Positions 1-7,735 of a stretch of DNA of 57,194 nucleotides are shown piece by piece (positions within the stretch are counted from its first letter, which is position 1; every line of letters starts with the position of its first letter). The position numbers and the translations under genes were made by a program. The DNA is from Candidatus Poribacteria bacterium (GTDB lineage: Bacteria; Poribacteria; WGA-4E; WGA-3G), in the NCBI GenBank assembly GCA_022825665.1, contig JAJDWI010000022.1, forward strand, positions 1 to 57,194. The letters run 5' to 3'. Below the pieces are notes generated by a model. It had not been told where the DNA came from, did no database searches, and saw only the letters and a program-made list of their open reading frames with translations.

Positions 1-28
1 CAACTGTTTGTGCATTCCACTAATTCTC

Positions 29-140
29 ATCAAACAGGCAGGCTTAGCTGCCTAAAGTGGAGCAGATGTAAGACGTAGCTCAGATCGGCTATCCGCGAGG
101 AAACACAAGCCCCTACCTTTAGGTAGTGGGTACTATGACT
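29..140 (+). mobile_element. Right end of an IS200/IS605-type TnpB element (relic)
   Basis: Bases 29-55 encode the last eight TnpB residues (IKQAGLAA) and a TAA stop, matching the TnpB tail at the far end of the window. The homology continues through a terminal hairpin (CCCCTACC-TTTA-GGTAGTGGG, about 110-130) and ends at TACTATGACT (131-140). In this family the segment encodes the 3' part of the omega-RNA, and the flanking bases from 141 act as guide. Upstream of 29 the coding sequence is not recognisable, so the element is a relic cut near its 3' end. Confidence 0.75.
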
Positions 141-155
141 AACTCTGGAACATTA

Positions 156-581
156 TACCATTTCTAATTGACAAGTTGTCATAATGTCCTGTAGGTCGGG
201 TTGAGGAACGAAACCCATAGGTGTCAATTTAGTATGTAACGTTAGTGCATCTAATACACCTTTCGCCCCTCTGGGGCTTACAATTAGCAAGATAAACGTT
301 TACTATACACCTATCGCCTCTCCGAGGCTTTAGCAAGGTATATTTCAGCACCAGCGGTGCGAAAGGTGTATAGCACCTACAGCAAAAACTAAAGCACCAG
401 CGGTGCGAAAGGTGTGTCTTCTAGAATAGGTTGGATAAGGAATTACCACAAGAGACATGTTCTTAGATTGACACCTATGGGTTGAGAAACGAAACCCGAC
501 AAGACACTATAAAAAGTCGGGTTTCGCTACCGCTTCTACCCGACCTACGAAATAATGTCCTGTTATCATATAGAAATGGTA
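156..581. mobile_element. MITE-like element with terminal inverted repeats
   Basis: The ends are inverted copies of TACCATTTCTA (156-166 and 571-581), flanked by a possible TTA target duplication (153-155 and 582-584). The similarity extends inward: the left arm has GTCCTGTAGGTCGGGT and the right arm carries its reverse complement plus an extra hairpin near 512-540. There is no credible ORF inside. Four palindromic hairpin units occupy 256-415. A truncated left end of the same element lies at 6364-6408. Confidence 0.6.
256..415. repeat. Four palindromic hairpin units with covarying stems
   Basis: Units are centred at 265-277 (GCCCC-TCT-GGGGC), 316-328 (GCCTC-TCC-GAGGC), 348-360 and 394-406 (both GCACC-AGC-GGTGC). 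Each palindrome adjoins a conserved arm: CACCT(T/A)TCG before the first two, and its reverse complement CGAAAGGTG after the last two. Stem bases differ between units but pairing is preserved. A half unit (GCGAAAGGTGTATA) occurs near 7113. Confidence 0.6.
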
Positions 582-638
582 TTAGAATTTATCTTATTTC
601 TTTGATATTCTACTCTATGTCATCCCCAAACTATAATA

Positions 639-2519
639 ATGGCGTTTTTAAATCCTGCTGCGTTTTACTTGTTAGGAATCATTCCAATTGTGATTGCGTT
701 GCATTTTCTCAAGCTGCGCAGGCAACGTTACGTAGTTCCGAGTATGATGCTTTGGCGTGCTAGTGCTGAGGATCAGAAAGCAAACGTTCCTTTTCAACGA
801 CTACGTAATATATTGCTACCAATCATACAATCCCTTCTCTTACTTCTTATAATCACCGGTGTTGCGCGTCCTGCGCTACAAATTCCGGGCATAATACACG
901 GTAGAATAGTATATATTATTGACAACTCCGCAAGTATGTTATCAAGAGAGTTAGGAGAAACTCGATTGGCACATGCAAAACAGGAAGTGTTGAAGCATAT
1001 TGACCAAGTTTCTGCTGACGGAGGTATGATTATGGTCACGCAGGCTCCTACACCTTATATTCAACAAACATTCACAACAGATAAAGAAAAACTACGGACT
1101 GCAGTAGATAGTATTCAACCAACACACAACGGAGGAAGATTGACATCAGTTATTGATAACGCGTTGCGGTATGTTGATGCACCACAGGATCAAATATATT
1201 ATATTACCGATTCACCTGAAAACATACCTGTTACCTCTGTACCAATCAATGTTATTACGGTTGGTGATGAAGCTGAAAATATCGGAATTGTCAAATTCAG
1301 AGTGGAAAAAATTGCGAATCAATACCATGTTTTTGCTGCAATACAGAATTGGACTGACACAGATAAAGTTGTTGAGACTCATCTTAAATTAGAAGATGGT
1401 ATACCTATTAATGAAAAAATAACATCTATACCCTCAGGTGAGGTAAAAAATGTCTTCTTCAATATAAATGCTGAAGAAAGGTTAGAAGGTGTTGCTCTTA
1501 GCGTACACCTCGTTGATGTGGAAGACGATTTTGAAATTGACAATAGCACATGGGGAATACTTAATGATAAAAACCAATTCCGAATTCTTCTCGTCAGTAA
1601 CAGAAACTTACCATTCCTGAATCTACTATTGGAAAGCTATGGAGAACACGTCGAAATCCAAAAGGTTTCATCAGACGAATTTCACGGTACAGGAGATGCG
1701 GATATCGTCATTTTTGATAGAGAAGTTCTCTCGGAACAAGGACAGTTGAACATCCATCAATCTCAAGGGGCAATCTATATCAATTGGCAAGATGAATTGC
1801 CATTCCTAACAGATTCGTCTTTTGAAGTCGTAAAGACACCGGTTCGTGTTATCAAGGAAAACATAACGCATCCAATAATGCAAGACGTATCACTAATGAA
1901 TATGCCAATAAAAGAATCTGTTCAAAGAAAACTACCTTTATGGGGTGTCCCACTTGTTGAAACGGAGAAAGGTTCTATTGTATGGATTGGAGAAGATTTA
2001 GGGAGACAGTATTTGGTGTTCGAATTTGATGCGTTTAATCCAGAATTCTCTCCTCTCACAACGACTATTCCTGATGGACCATTGTTGATTTATCAATGTT
2101 TAACGTGGTTGGAGTCAGGAACACTCCCTGTTGGATCTATTGATAGACAGACTCACAATGTTGGACTGAATTTTAAAACAGGTGACCAATTAAGATTTGA
2201 ATTATCTGGTGAGGACACCTCTACCTTTCGTGTGCAAAAACCAGATTCCACTTTAGTAGAATTAGACAGTGATGTATTCACAGATACAAACCAAATAGGT
2301 GTATATTCCATACTTAATGAGGATTCAATCTATGAAAGGTTTGCTGTCAATTTACTTGATCAAAATGAATCTGCCTTAACACATTCCTCAACTGAATCAC
2401 CTGAAGTAGCAAAAGAAAAGGAAAGTCTTCAACCTATCACTCGACAGGTATGGCAATGGGTTGTATTATTCGCTGTCTGTCTGCTCATCTGTGAGTGGTG
2501 GTTCTATCACCGTCAATAA
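639..2519 (+). CDS. BatA-type membrane protein with von Willebrand A domain
   Basis: The 626-residue protein has the N-terminal aerotolerance-regulator (BatA, PF07584-like) module: two hydrophobic helices at about residues 5-21 and 57-75 around a basic stretch containing LKLRRQR. A VWA domain follows with the metal-site signature DNSAS at about residue 95. The long middle part is beta-rich, and a final transmembrane helix lies at about 603-621. Bat-type proteins sit in the inner membrane and are usually linked to MoxR ATPases, but none is present here. TATAAT lies almost on the ATG and no clear Shine-Dalgarno is visible. The last 54 bases overlap the convergent selenothioredoxin gene. Confidence 0.78.
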   Translation: MAFLNPAAFYLLGIIPIVIALHFLKLRRQRYVVPSMMLWRASAEDQKANVPFQRLRNILLPIIQSLLLLLIITGVARPALQIPGIIHGRIVYIIDNSASMLSRELGETRLAHAKQEVLKHIDQVSADGGMIMVTQAPTPYIQQTFTTDKEKLRTAVDSIQPTHNGGRLTSVIDNALRYVDAPQDQIYYITDSPENIPVTSVPINVITVGDEAENIGIVKFRVEKIANQYHVFAAIQNWTDTDKVVETHLKLEDGIPINEKITSIPSGEVKNVFFNINAEERLEGVALSVHLVDVEDDFEIDNSTWGILNDKNQFRILLVSNRNLPFLNLLLESYGEHVEIQKVSSDEFHGTGDADIVIFDREVLSEQGQLNIHQSQGAIYINWQDELPFLTDSSFEVVKTPVRVIKENITHPIMQDVSLMNMPIKESVQRKLPLWGVPLVETEKGSIVWIGEDLGRQYLVFEFDAFNPEFSPLTTTIPDGPLLIYQCLTWLESGTLPVGSIDRQTHNVGLNFKTGDQLRFELSGEDTSTFRVQKPDSTLVELDSDVFTDTNQIGVYSILNEDSIYERFAVNLLDQNESALTHSSTESPEVAKEKESLQPITRQVWQWVVLFAVCLLICEWWFYHRQ

Positions 2520-3092
2520 ACTCACAAGGATCCGTTCTACCAATCTCTCCTTCGGCATAGCCCCAAGAATTGTCCTCACAACATTCCCTTCATAGAATAG
2601 TTTGTATGTTGGTGTGCCTCGGATTTGATATTCTGCTGTTTTTATAGGGTTGTCATTCACATCTAACTTTGCTACAACGAATACATCGCGAAATTCTACA
2701 GCAATTTCAGAAACCACCGGTTTCATCAATACGCAGTAGATTCAGTAATCAGACTTGAATTCTACCAAAACAGGTAATTCTATGTCACGGATAGTGCTAT
2801 CAAAGGACTCATCTGATAACTCAAGTGGAATACCAGAATACTTTCCAAAATGACTTGCAATCAGGACTAAGTCGAGAATGTTTATAACGTTGTCTCCATT
2901 GATATCTGGATTGGGAGACAGTTCGTCATTTGGTGTTTCACCAATGTGTGAGGCTACGTAAGTCAAATCAAGTGTATTTACAACACCATCCGTATTCACA
3001 TCTGATTCAAGTAGACTATCAAATGTTGTTTCTTGTGCAGACACGACCGATACCAGGCATAGAGCAAGAATAAAGTATAAACATTGTTTCAT
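2466..3092 (-). CDS. Exported dockerin-thioredoxin selenoprotein (UxxC; TGA read as Sec)
   Basis: Reading through one in-frame TGA (2742-2744) gives a 208-residue protein with no frameshift. Residues 1-20 are a signal peptide ending VSA-QE. Two dockerin type I calcium-loop repeats follow: DVNTDGVVNTLDL at about 32-44 and DINGDNVINILDL at about 61-73. The thioredoxin fold starts around LPVLVEFKSDY; the TGA at residue 117 occupies the first Cys of the redox motif (U-I-Y-C-V-L-M-K-P beside family W-C-G-P-C-K-M-x-P). The cis-proline motif GTPTYKLF is intact further on. A hairpin at 2710-2724 fits a bacterial SECIS, and selA lies at 24881. The start at 3092 follows AGGAAAAG and is 11 bases after the E2 stop. 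Alternative: a nonsense-mutated pseudogene, which would leave the motif match and hairpin to chance. Confidence 0.8.
2698..2744 (-). promoter_or_regulatory. Candidate bacterial SECIS element after UGA-Sec
   Basis: On the minus strand, 23 bases separate TGA (2744-2742) from the apical loop of the stem GAAACC-GGU-GGUUUC (2724-2710). Published bacterial SECIS criteria ask for a loop 16-37 bases after the UGA with G among its first two positions; this loop starts GG. A lower stem can form between CUACUGC, just after the UGA, and GCUGUAG at about 2704-2698, with one U-U mismatch. In the known mechanism SelB binds such a hairpin to deliver Sec-tRNA. Confidence 0.65.
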
Positions 3093-3102
3093 ACGTCTTT
3101 TC

Positions 3103-4464
3103 CTATACAAGTAATAAATAAGGGTTTTGAATATATTGTGACACTGTTTGTAAAAACTGGGCAGCAGGAGCACCATCAATAATTCTGTGGTCAAATGTTA
3201 AGCTTAGAGTCAACATGTGCCGTATTACGATTTCATCATTGTGTACAATTGGTTTCTTAAGAATTCGACCTACACCAAGTATTGCAGACTCAGGTGGGTT
3301 TATTATAGGTGTAAATGCATCAACACCATAATTGCCAAGATTCGTCAATGTGAAAGTCCCGTCTTGAAGTTCCCCTGGCGTGAGTTGATTATTACGCGCT
3401 TTTTCTGCTAAGGATTTAACCTGGACCGAGATTTCACCTAAACCTATCTTATCCACATTACGGACAACCGGTACGACAAGTCCATCTTCTAATGCAACTG
3501 CAACTCCAATGTTGATATTTGCTAATAGGTGTATTCCTTCATCAGTAAGTGTTGCGTTTATATTTGGATGTTCACGCAAAGCAGTAGCAACAATCTTAAT
3601 TATTAGATCGGTGTAGGTGATATTTATCTCTTGTTCTTGTACTATTTCATTGAGCTGCCCGCGTAACACAACAAGGTTTGTAGCGTCTACTTCGGTATGA
3701 AGTGTGACACTTGCGTTTGTTTGAACGCTCATCGACATCCGTTCAGCAATTATTTTGCGGATACCGCTAAGTTCAATTACCTCTGATGCTGCAGGTTCTG
3801 TTCGTAACACCTGAGCAGGAATTTCATCCGCGACTTGCAGCACGTCATCGCGTACAATTCTACCTTCAGGACCTGACCCGTCAATCGTTGTAATATCAAG
3901 ACCGAATTCCTTTGCTAAACGTCGGGCAAGTGGCGAGGCTTTAAGACGTTCAGTTCCTGTTGATGTTTCCCCTCTTGTTTCAATGAAACGATTGATGTCA
4001 CTTTCAAGAATACGACCACCAGGACCAGATGCTTTGACTTGTGTCAAGTCAATGTTGAGTTTCTCCGCAAGTTCTTTTGCTGTGGGTGAAACCTTTATAT
4101 TTGAGGGTATAGTTGAAGAAGGCTGTGTTTTTGTTGTGATGGAGGGTTTGGCTGTCGTCTTCTCAGATTGGTCTGTCTGAGGTGGCACATCAATAACATC
4201 TGCTTCCACACGTTCCACCTCTTCACCAGGTGCTGCGATGACCGCTAATAGTGCATTGACAGGTACATCACTTCCTTCTTCAGGAAGAATTTGTGCAATA
4301 ACACCATCAGCAGGGGATTCCTGTTCATGAACAACTTTATCAGTTTCTATCTCTAATAGGGGTTGACCTTCCGTAACGGTATCTCCCTCCTTAACAAGCC
4401 ATTTCCCAATTTTTCCCTTCGTCATCGTCTGGTCCATTTGGAGCATTCTAAGTTCAACAGCCAT
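3103..4464 (-). CDS. Dihydrolipoyllysine acyltransferase, E2 of a 2-oxoacid dehydrogenase complex
   Basis: The 453-residue protein has the full E2 layout: an N-terminal lipoyl domain with lipoylated Lys43 in EIETDKVVHE, a Pro/Thr-rich linker, two peripheral-subunit-binding domains (around TAKELAEKLNID and ARRLAKEFGLDI), and the acyltransferase domain ending in the catalytic motif FDHRIIDGAP. It would transfer acyl groups from E1 through lipoamide to CoA. E1 and E3 are not in the window, so the substrate (pyruvate, branched-chain or acetoin type) cannot be set. ATG 4464 was chosen because AGGAGAG precedes it. It lies in an operon between a small unknown gene and the selenothioredoxin. Confidence 0.88.
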   Translation of the reverse strand: MAVELRMLQMDQTMTKGKIGKWLVKEGDTVTEGQPLLEIETDKVVHEQESPADGVIAQILPEEGSDVPVNALLAVIAAPGEEVERVEADVIDVPPQTDQSEKTTAKPSITTKTQPSSTIPSNIKVSPTAKELAEKLNIDLTQVKASGPGGRILESDINRFIETRGETSTGTERLKASPLARRLAKEFGLDITTIDGSGPEGRIVRDDVLQVADEIPAQVLRTEPAASEVIELSGIRKIIAERMSMSVQTNASVTLHTEVDATNLVVLRGQLNEIVQEQEINITYTDLIIKIVATALREHPNINATLTDEGIHLLANINIGVAVALEDGLVVPVVRNVDKIGLGEISVQVKSLAEKARNNQLTPGELQDGTFTLTNLGNYGVDAFTPIINPPESAILGVGRILKKPIVHNDEIVIRHMLTLSLTFDHRIIDGAPAAQFLQTVSQYIQNPYLLLV

Positions 4465-4490
4465 CAATCTCTCCTATATCAATTAATATT

Positions 4491-4790
4491 CTAACCTTCA
4501 GACTTTTCTATATACTGCAAGAGCAATTCTACGTTTTCATCTTTTTCCAAAATGAGTGCTAATTTATGATACTTATCTCCTTTGAAAAATGCTTGGACAA
4601 AAGGACTTAAAGCAATCAGTATTTGCGACCCTAAGAAATTTAAAGGTTTACCAGTTTCTATAATCAGAATAGCAGGGGCAGTAAGACTACGACGAACAAT
4701 CCATTGTGCAAGGTTTTCAAGTAATTCTTGCTGTTCAGATTCTGGTATGTCGTCAAGGACAACCGGTATTTCAGGTTTTGGGTTCAACAT
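4491..4790 (-). CDS. Small protein of unknown function
   Basis: The 99-residue product has no signal peptide and no motif that I recognise. It is rich in Leu and Glu, with a central hydrophobic stretch (PAILIIETGKPLNFLGSQIL) and probable helices at both ends. It sits three bases after the oxidoreductase stop and about 26 bases before the E2 start, so it is almost certainly in the same transcript. The tight spacing argues that it is a real gene. Confidence 0.6.
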   Translation of the reverse strand: MLNPKPEIPVVLDDIPESEQQELLENLAQWIVRRSLTAPAILIIETGKPLNFLGSQILIALSPFVQAFFKGDKYHKLALILEKDENVELLLQYIEKSEG

Positions 4791-4793
4791 ATT

Positions 4794-5834
4794 CTATAAA
4801 TTCAAATCGCTTAGGTAATCGGCAATGTGCTTCGGTTGACCGTCTTCGGTCGTCTCCATTGCAGCAATAACGAGAACAAAACTTTTGATGTTGTCTTCAA
4901 TACGCGTCGCAGAAGGTTCCCCACCGTCAAGCCAATCTAAAAATTCATTAAATAGGTAGTGATGTGCATAATGACTAATTGGCGGTGCTTCATATACTTC
5001 TTTCTCACCGCCAACGCGATGGATTGTTATCTGATTACCACCACCAATTTCGACTGTGCCTTCCTCAAATTCCGCACGGTAGTGTTCTCCATTCCAACAA
5101 TTGATGATACCTGCAGCGGTACTATTCCCTTCATAAGAAGTATGCACACCATTATCCATTCGCATCAGATAATATCCACTTGAAAAATGCTTGAAACTTG
5201 ACCATTCAGGATTCCATCCGAATCCAACAAGTGTTTCGCAATCACCACCAGAGAGAAAACGTAGCATATCCAAGTGATGTACTGATGCTTCAAAAAGCAG
5301 ACTAAAATCCATATCGTGTCGCCAGTCTACACCCCATGATAGATAGCGACGATAATCACATGCATACCTACCTACAATGTGTTGTAACCGACCTAATCTG
5401 CCTTCTTCTCGAATACGAACTAATTCCTGTTTATTATTGGCATAACGATAGTTTTGTATAATCGCACACGGTAAACCAGTTTTTTGTGATGTGCGAACCA
5501 TAGCCTTAGCAGCATCCAAGGTGTCTGCAATCGGTTTTTCGCTGATGACAGGCATACCGTTTTCCATTGCTGCAACTGCTGCCGGACTATGAAATGGTGG
5601 TGGCGTTGCAACCCCACAAAAATCTGCCTTTACGGTTGCACACGCTTCGTTAAAATCTGTGAAAAGCTGAGATGAACTTAGACCTAACGCTTCTCCTTGA
5701 TTTTTAAGCACATCTGGTTTTATATCTGCCAAACCGACAATTTCTACGCGATCGCTGAAGTTATTCCGGAAGTTGTGAATCCAACCCCCTGCCATACCAC
5801 TTCCACCGATCATTAAACATGTGTGTTTTGCCAT
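4794..5834 (-). CDS. Gfo/Idh/MocA-family oxidoreductase
   Basis: The 346-residue protein starts with a Rossmann fold carrying the dinucleotide motif GGSGMAGG at about residues 9-16. The family motif EKPIADTLDAA follows at about 100, with Lys in the catalytic EKP triad, and then the C-terminal alpha/beta domain. Such enzymes oxidise or epimerise sugars and cyclitols with NAD(P). No substrate can be assigned. GAGGGG precedes the ATG, and TATAAT lies about 40 bases further upstream. It is the first gene of the four-gene minus-strand operon ending with the selenothioredoxin. Confidence 0.85.
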   Translation of the reverse strand: MAKHTCLMIGGSGMAGGWIHNFRNNFSDRVEIVGLADIKPDVLKNQGEALGLSSSQLFTDFNEACATVKADFCGVATPPPFHSPAAVAAMENGMPVISEKPIADTLDAAKAMVRTSQKTGLPCAIIQNYRYANNKQELVRIREEGRLGRLQHIVGRYACDYRRYLSWGVDWRHDMDFSLLFEASVHHLDMLRFLSGGDCETLVGFGWNPEWSSFKHFSSGYYLMRMDNGVHTSYEGNSTAAGIINCWNGEHYRAEFEEGTVEIGGGNQITIHRVGGEKEVYEAPPISHYAHHYLFNEFLDWLDGGEPSATRIEDNIKSFVLVIAAMETTEDGQPKHIADYLSDLNL

Positions 5835-5946
5835 AAATACCCCTCTTCAAACTATGTTGGTGTTCTTTGTGAAATCATTATACTAAGTTTTGGACAATAT
5901 TGAAAGTACTCGTATTGCATATTTTATCAAACGTTCCGTTTCAAAA

Positions 5947-6349
5947 CCCAATGCTTTAGCTTTGGGATGTAGAAACGGCTAAAATGTTTTACTTGACAGA
6001 AAACGCCAAGTCTGTTAGTATGTTGTTAGCAGTCGGCATTGGTTGTAGTTGATGTTGTGGTAGACAGCTAAGCAGTGAAACAACTATGTAAAAGCCTTGC
6101 GATTCAATACTGCTAAAGTTACTTTGTAACATCTATTGCACGTTCAGGGAAAGAAGTTTAAATACTCATCCCGTTCAAAATCACGTGTACTAATCGTTCT
6201 TAAGACCTCCTTGTGAGGTGCAGTTGGGACATCAACTGTTGGCGTAGGCTTTGTCAGACTACTTTGTAGCAAAGGTCGTTGATCCCACGATTTCACAACG
6301 AAGATAGGGATTGAAGAATCCCACTACTTTAGTTGTGGGAGTATGTCAA
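5947..6349 (+). mobile_element. Miniature IS200/IS605-like locus (left-end hairpin, promoter, omega-RNA-like 3' end)
   Basis: A hairpin CCCAATGC-TTTA-GCTTTGGG (5947-5966) opens the locus. At the other end, CCCACTAC-TTTA-GTTGTGGG (6320-6339) is followed by AGTATGTCAA. Both have the subterminal hairpin form with TTTA loop seen in this family. A strong promoter lies inside (5993-6021). There is no tnpA or tnpB reading frame between. I read it as an internally deleted element that may still make an omega-RNA-like transcript; a plain decay product is the alternative. Confidence 0.5.
5993..6021 (+). promoter_or_regulatory. Sigma70-type promoter inside the miniature element
   Basis: TTGACA at 5993-5998 and TAGTAT at 6016-6021 are separated by 17 bases. 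Transcription would start near 6028 and run about 320 bases through a region without ORFs to the right-end hairpin. Confidence 0.55.
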
Positions 6350-6363
6350 TTTGACGTATCTCA

Positions 6364-6408
6364 TACCATTTCTAAATGATAACAGGACATTATTTAGTAG
6401 GTCGGGTA
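6364..6408 (+). repeat. Truncated left end of the MITE seen at 156-581
   Basis: TACCATTTCTA followed by TGATAACAGGACATTATTT and GTAGGTCGGGTAG matches the terminal arm of the element at 156-581. The copy stops where T-rich element A begins. Confidence 0.6.
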
Positions 6409-6410
6409 GA

Positions 6411-6832
6411 TTTAGTTGTTTTTTAGTTGTTTTTTTTATATTTTTGGATAAGTGTCCTCGATCCTGTAGTGGTAATGGTTTAAGCCGACTTATTTTGTTG
6501 GCGAAATTTAAAAAAAACAACTAAAAGCATACCGTTTAGTTGTTTTTTTTTGGTTTTTGTGTTTTGGTATGTTGTCATCGCATTGCAGAAGTTTTATTTG
6601 ATTTATTTGAAGATTTCGTTTTTGGATTTGGCTGATTGTCATTGGGTTCCTCAATTTTGTCCGTTGTGTATTGGATGTTGGGTTATATTATACTTGAGGG
6701 TCGTTTAGTTTTGTAGTGTTATTGATTTTGATAACAATATATATCCAATATGTTTGATGTGCGTTTCAGTTTTTTGGTTTAGTTTTCAGTTTTCAATATT
6801 GACTAAACCGGAATTTCGAGATAAGAGGTCGC
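6411..6832 (+). repeat. T-rich intergenic element, copy A
   Basis: Two direct copies of AGTTGTTTTTT (6414, 6425) are followed by a spacer containing CTCGATCCTGTAGTGGTA, then a perfect 16-bp hairpin (6510-6525 with 6535-6550). The tail contains ACAATATATATCCAATATG (about 6734). Copy B at 40871 has the same order of parts, and copy C lies inverted at 7150-7600. No plausible protein is encoded. Function unknown. Confidence 0.6.
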
Positions 6833-7149
6833 TCCTACAGAAGAAAGATTGCTAATCAACAACAATGGTTGGATCCAGTAATGGGATAATAATTATTAGA
6901 ATTGGTATTATATAGTTTTCGATAAAACTTCCTCATTTATTCACAAGTGTGATCATTAATAATCAGTATCGAACGTCATAACGACCATAGTGACTTCCGA
7001 CATGATATACTATTCACATAATATTCATCTCTTTTCTAGCACAAACTTTCCAGTTTGTGCCATTCAGCCACCCGCTGAATGCCATGGGAGTATTCAGCGT
7101 TGAGATTCCAATGCGAAAGGTGTATATGTGTATATATGCATTCATGTAC
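6833..7149. other. Gene-free stretch with two adjacent hairpins
   Basis: No supportable gene is seen. Two perfect hairpins sit back to back: GCACAAACT-TTCC-AGTTTGTGC (7039-7060) and CATTCAGC-CACCC-GCTGAATG (7061-7081). A half unit of the palindromic repeat (GCGAAAGGTGTATA, about 7113) follows. The stretch looks like repeat debris. Confidence 0.5.
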
Positions 7150-7600
7150 TACACACACCAATTCCCTCTTATCCTGAAAATCCTGAAATCCTGAAAATCC
7201 TGGTTCAGACAAAACTGAAAACTGACCACTAAAAACCGAAACATACATGAAACTTATGGGTCACAGATCCACAAACCCTTCCATTCTCTCTTAACACCTG
7301 TTATAATACTACCACTATGAAAAACAAAAAACTGACACAACACATAAAAACAGCAAAAACTGACACCCGTCACCCAAAAAATATCCACCAAAAAACTGAC
7401 CATAACCAGCAAATAAAAAAGATACAAAAAACAATTTTTTTTTACACCAAAAAACACCAAAAATACCGATTCCAACAACCCACAAACCCAGTTAGACACT
7501 CACTTCAGACCAACAACACAAAAAAGATACAAAAATGTTGCAAAACAACACAGTTTTGTATCTTTTTTAAAAGAGAAAAATCCATGAACTTACAAGGCAA
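7150..7600 (-). repeat. T-rich intergenic element, copy C (inverted, different hairpin word)
   Basis: Read on the minus strand it shares the CATAGTGGTAgTATTATA block with copy B, and the GTTTTCAGTTTT...GAACC...GATAAGAGG tail with copy A. Its hairpin is different: AAAAAAGATACAAAA (7520-7534) pairs perfectly with TTTTGTATCTTTTTT (7554-7568), with an inner 5-bp stem, and a further copy of the word lies at 7415-7431. Three AAAAACTGAC words occur at 7326, 7355 and 7391. ATCCTG-rich repeats lie at 7166-7210. Confidence 0.5.
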
Positions 7601-7692
7601 ACACAAACATTATACATCCCTCGTAGGACGGGGTTTCCCCTCCCATATTTAACCCACTCACCTATTTTCTGCATTCGCCTATATACAGACTA

Positions 7693-7701
7693 TGGTATAA
7701 T
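7693..7701 (+). promoter_or_regulatory. Extended -10 promoter for the sugar kinase gene
   Basis: TGGTATAAT is a TGn-extended -10 element ending at 7701. The -35 region is weak. The expected start of transcription is near 7708, shortly before the kinase gene. Confidence 0.45.
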
Positions 7702-7735
7702 GAATTAATGGTTTATGTATCAATTATGGAGTAAT

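Noticed and set aside
482-763. 93-residue frame across the MITE end and the start of the BatA gene
   Set aside because: It crosses the MITE terminal repeat and a different frame of a clear gene.
2466-3194. Two separate genes or a frameshifted thioredoxin pseudogene
   Set aside because: The two pieces lie in the same frame with only a TGA between them, and the TGA falls on the active-site Cys with a SECIS-like hairpin after it; a random nonsense mutation is possible but less likely.
6329-6520. Opposing 63-residue frames on both strands around element A
   Set aside because: They cover the element hairpin and MITE relic, share no protein conservation with copy B and lack a credible start site.
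7317-7652. 111-residue Lys/Gln/Asn-rich reading frame on the plus strand
   Set aside because: It lies inside an A-rich repeat (element C), its composition mirrors the DNA, and it has no domain pattern.
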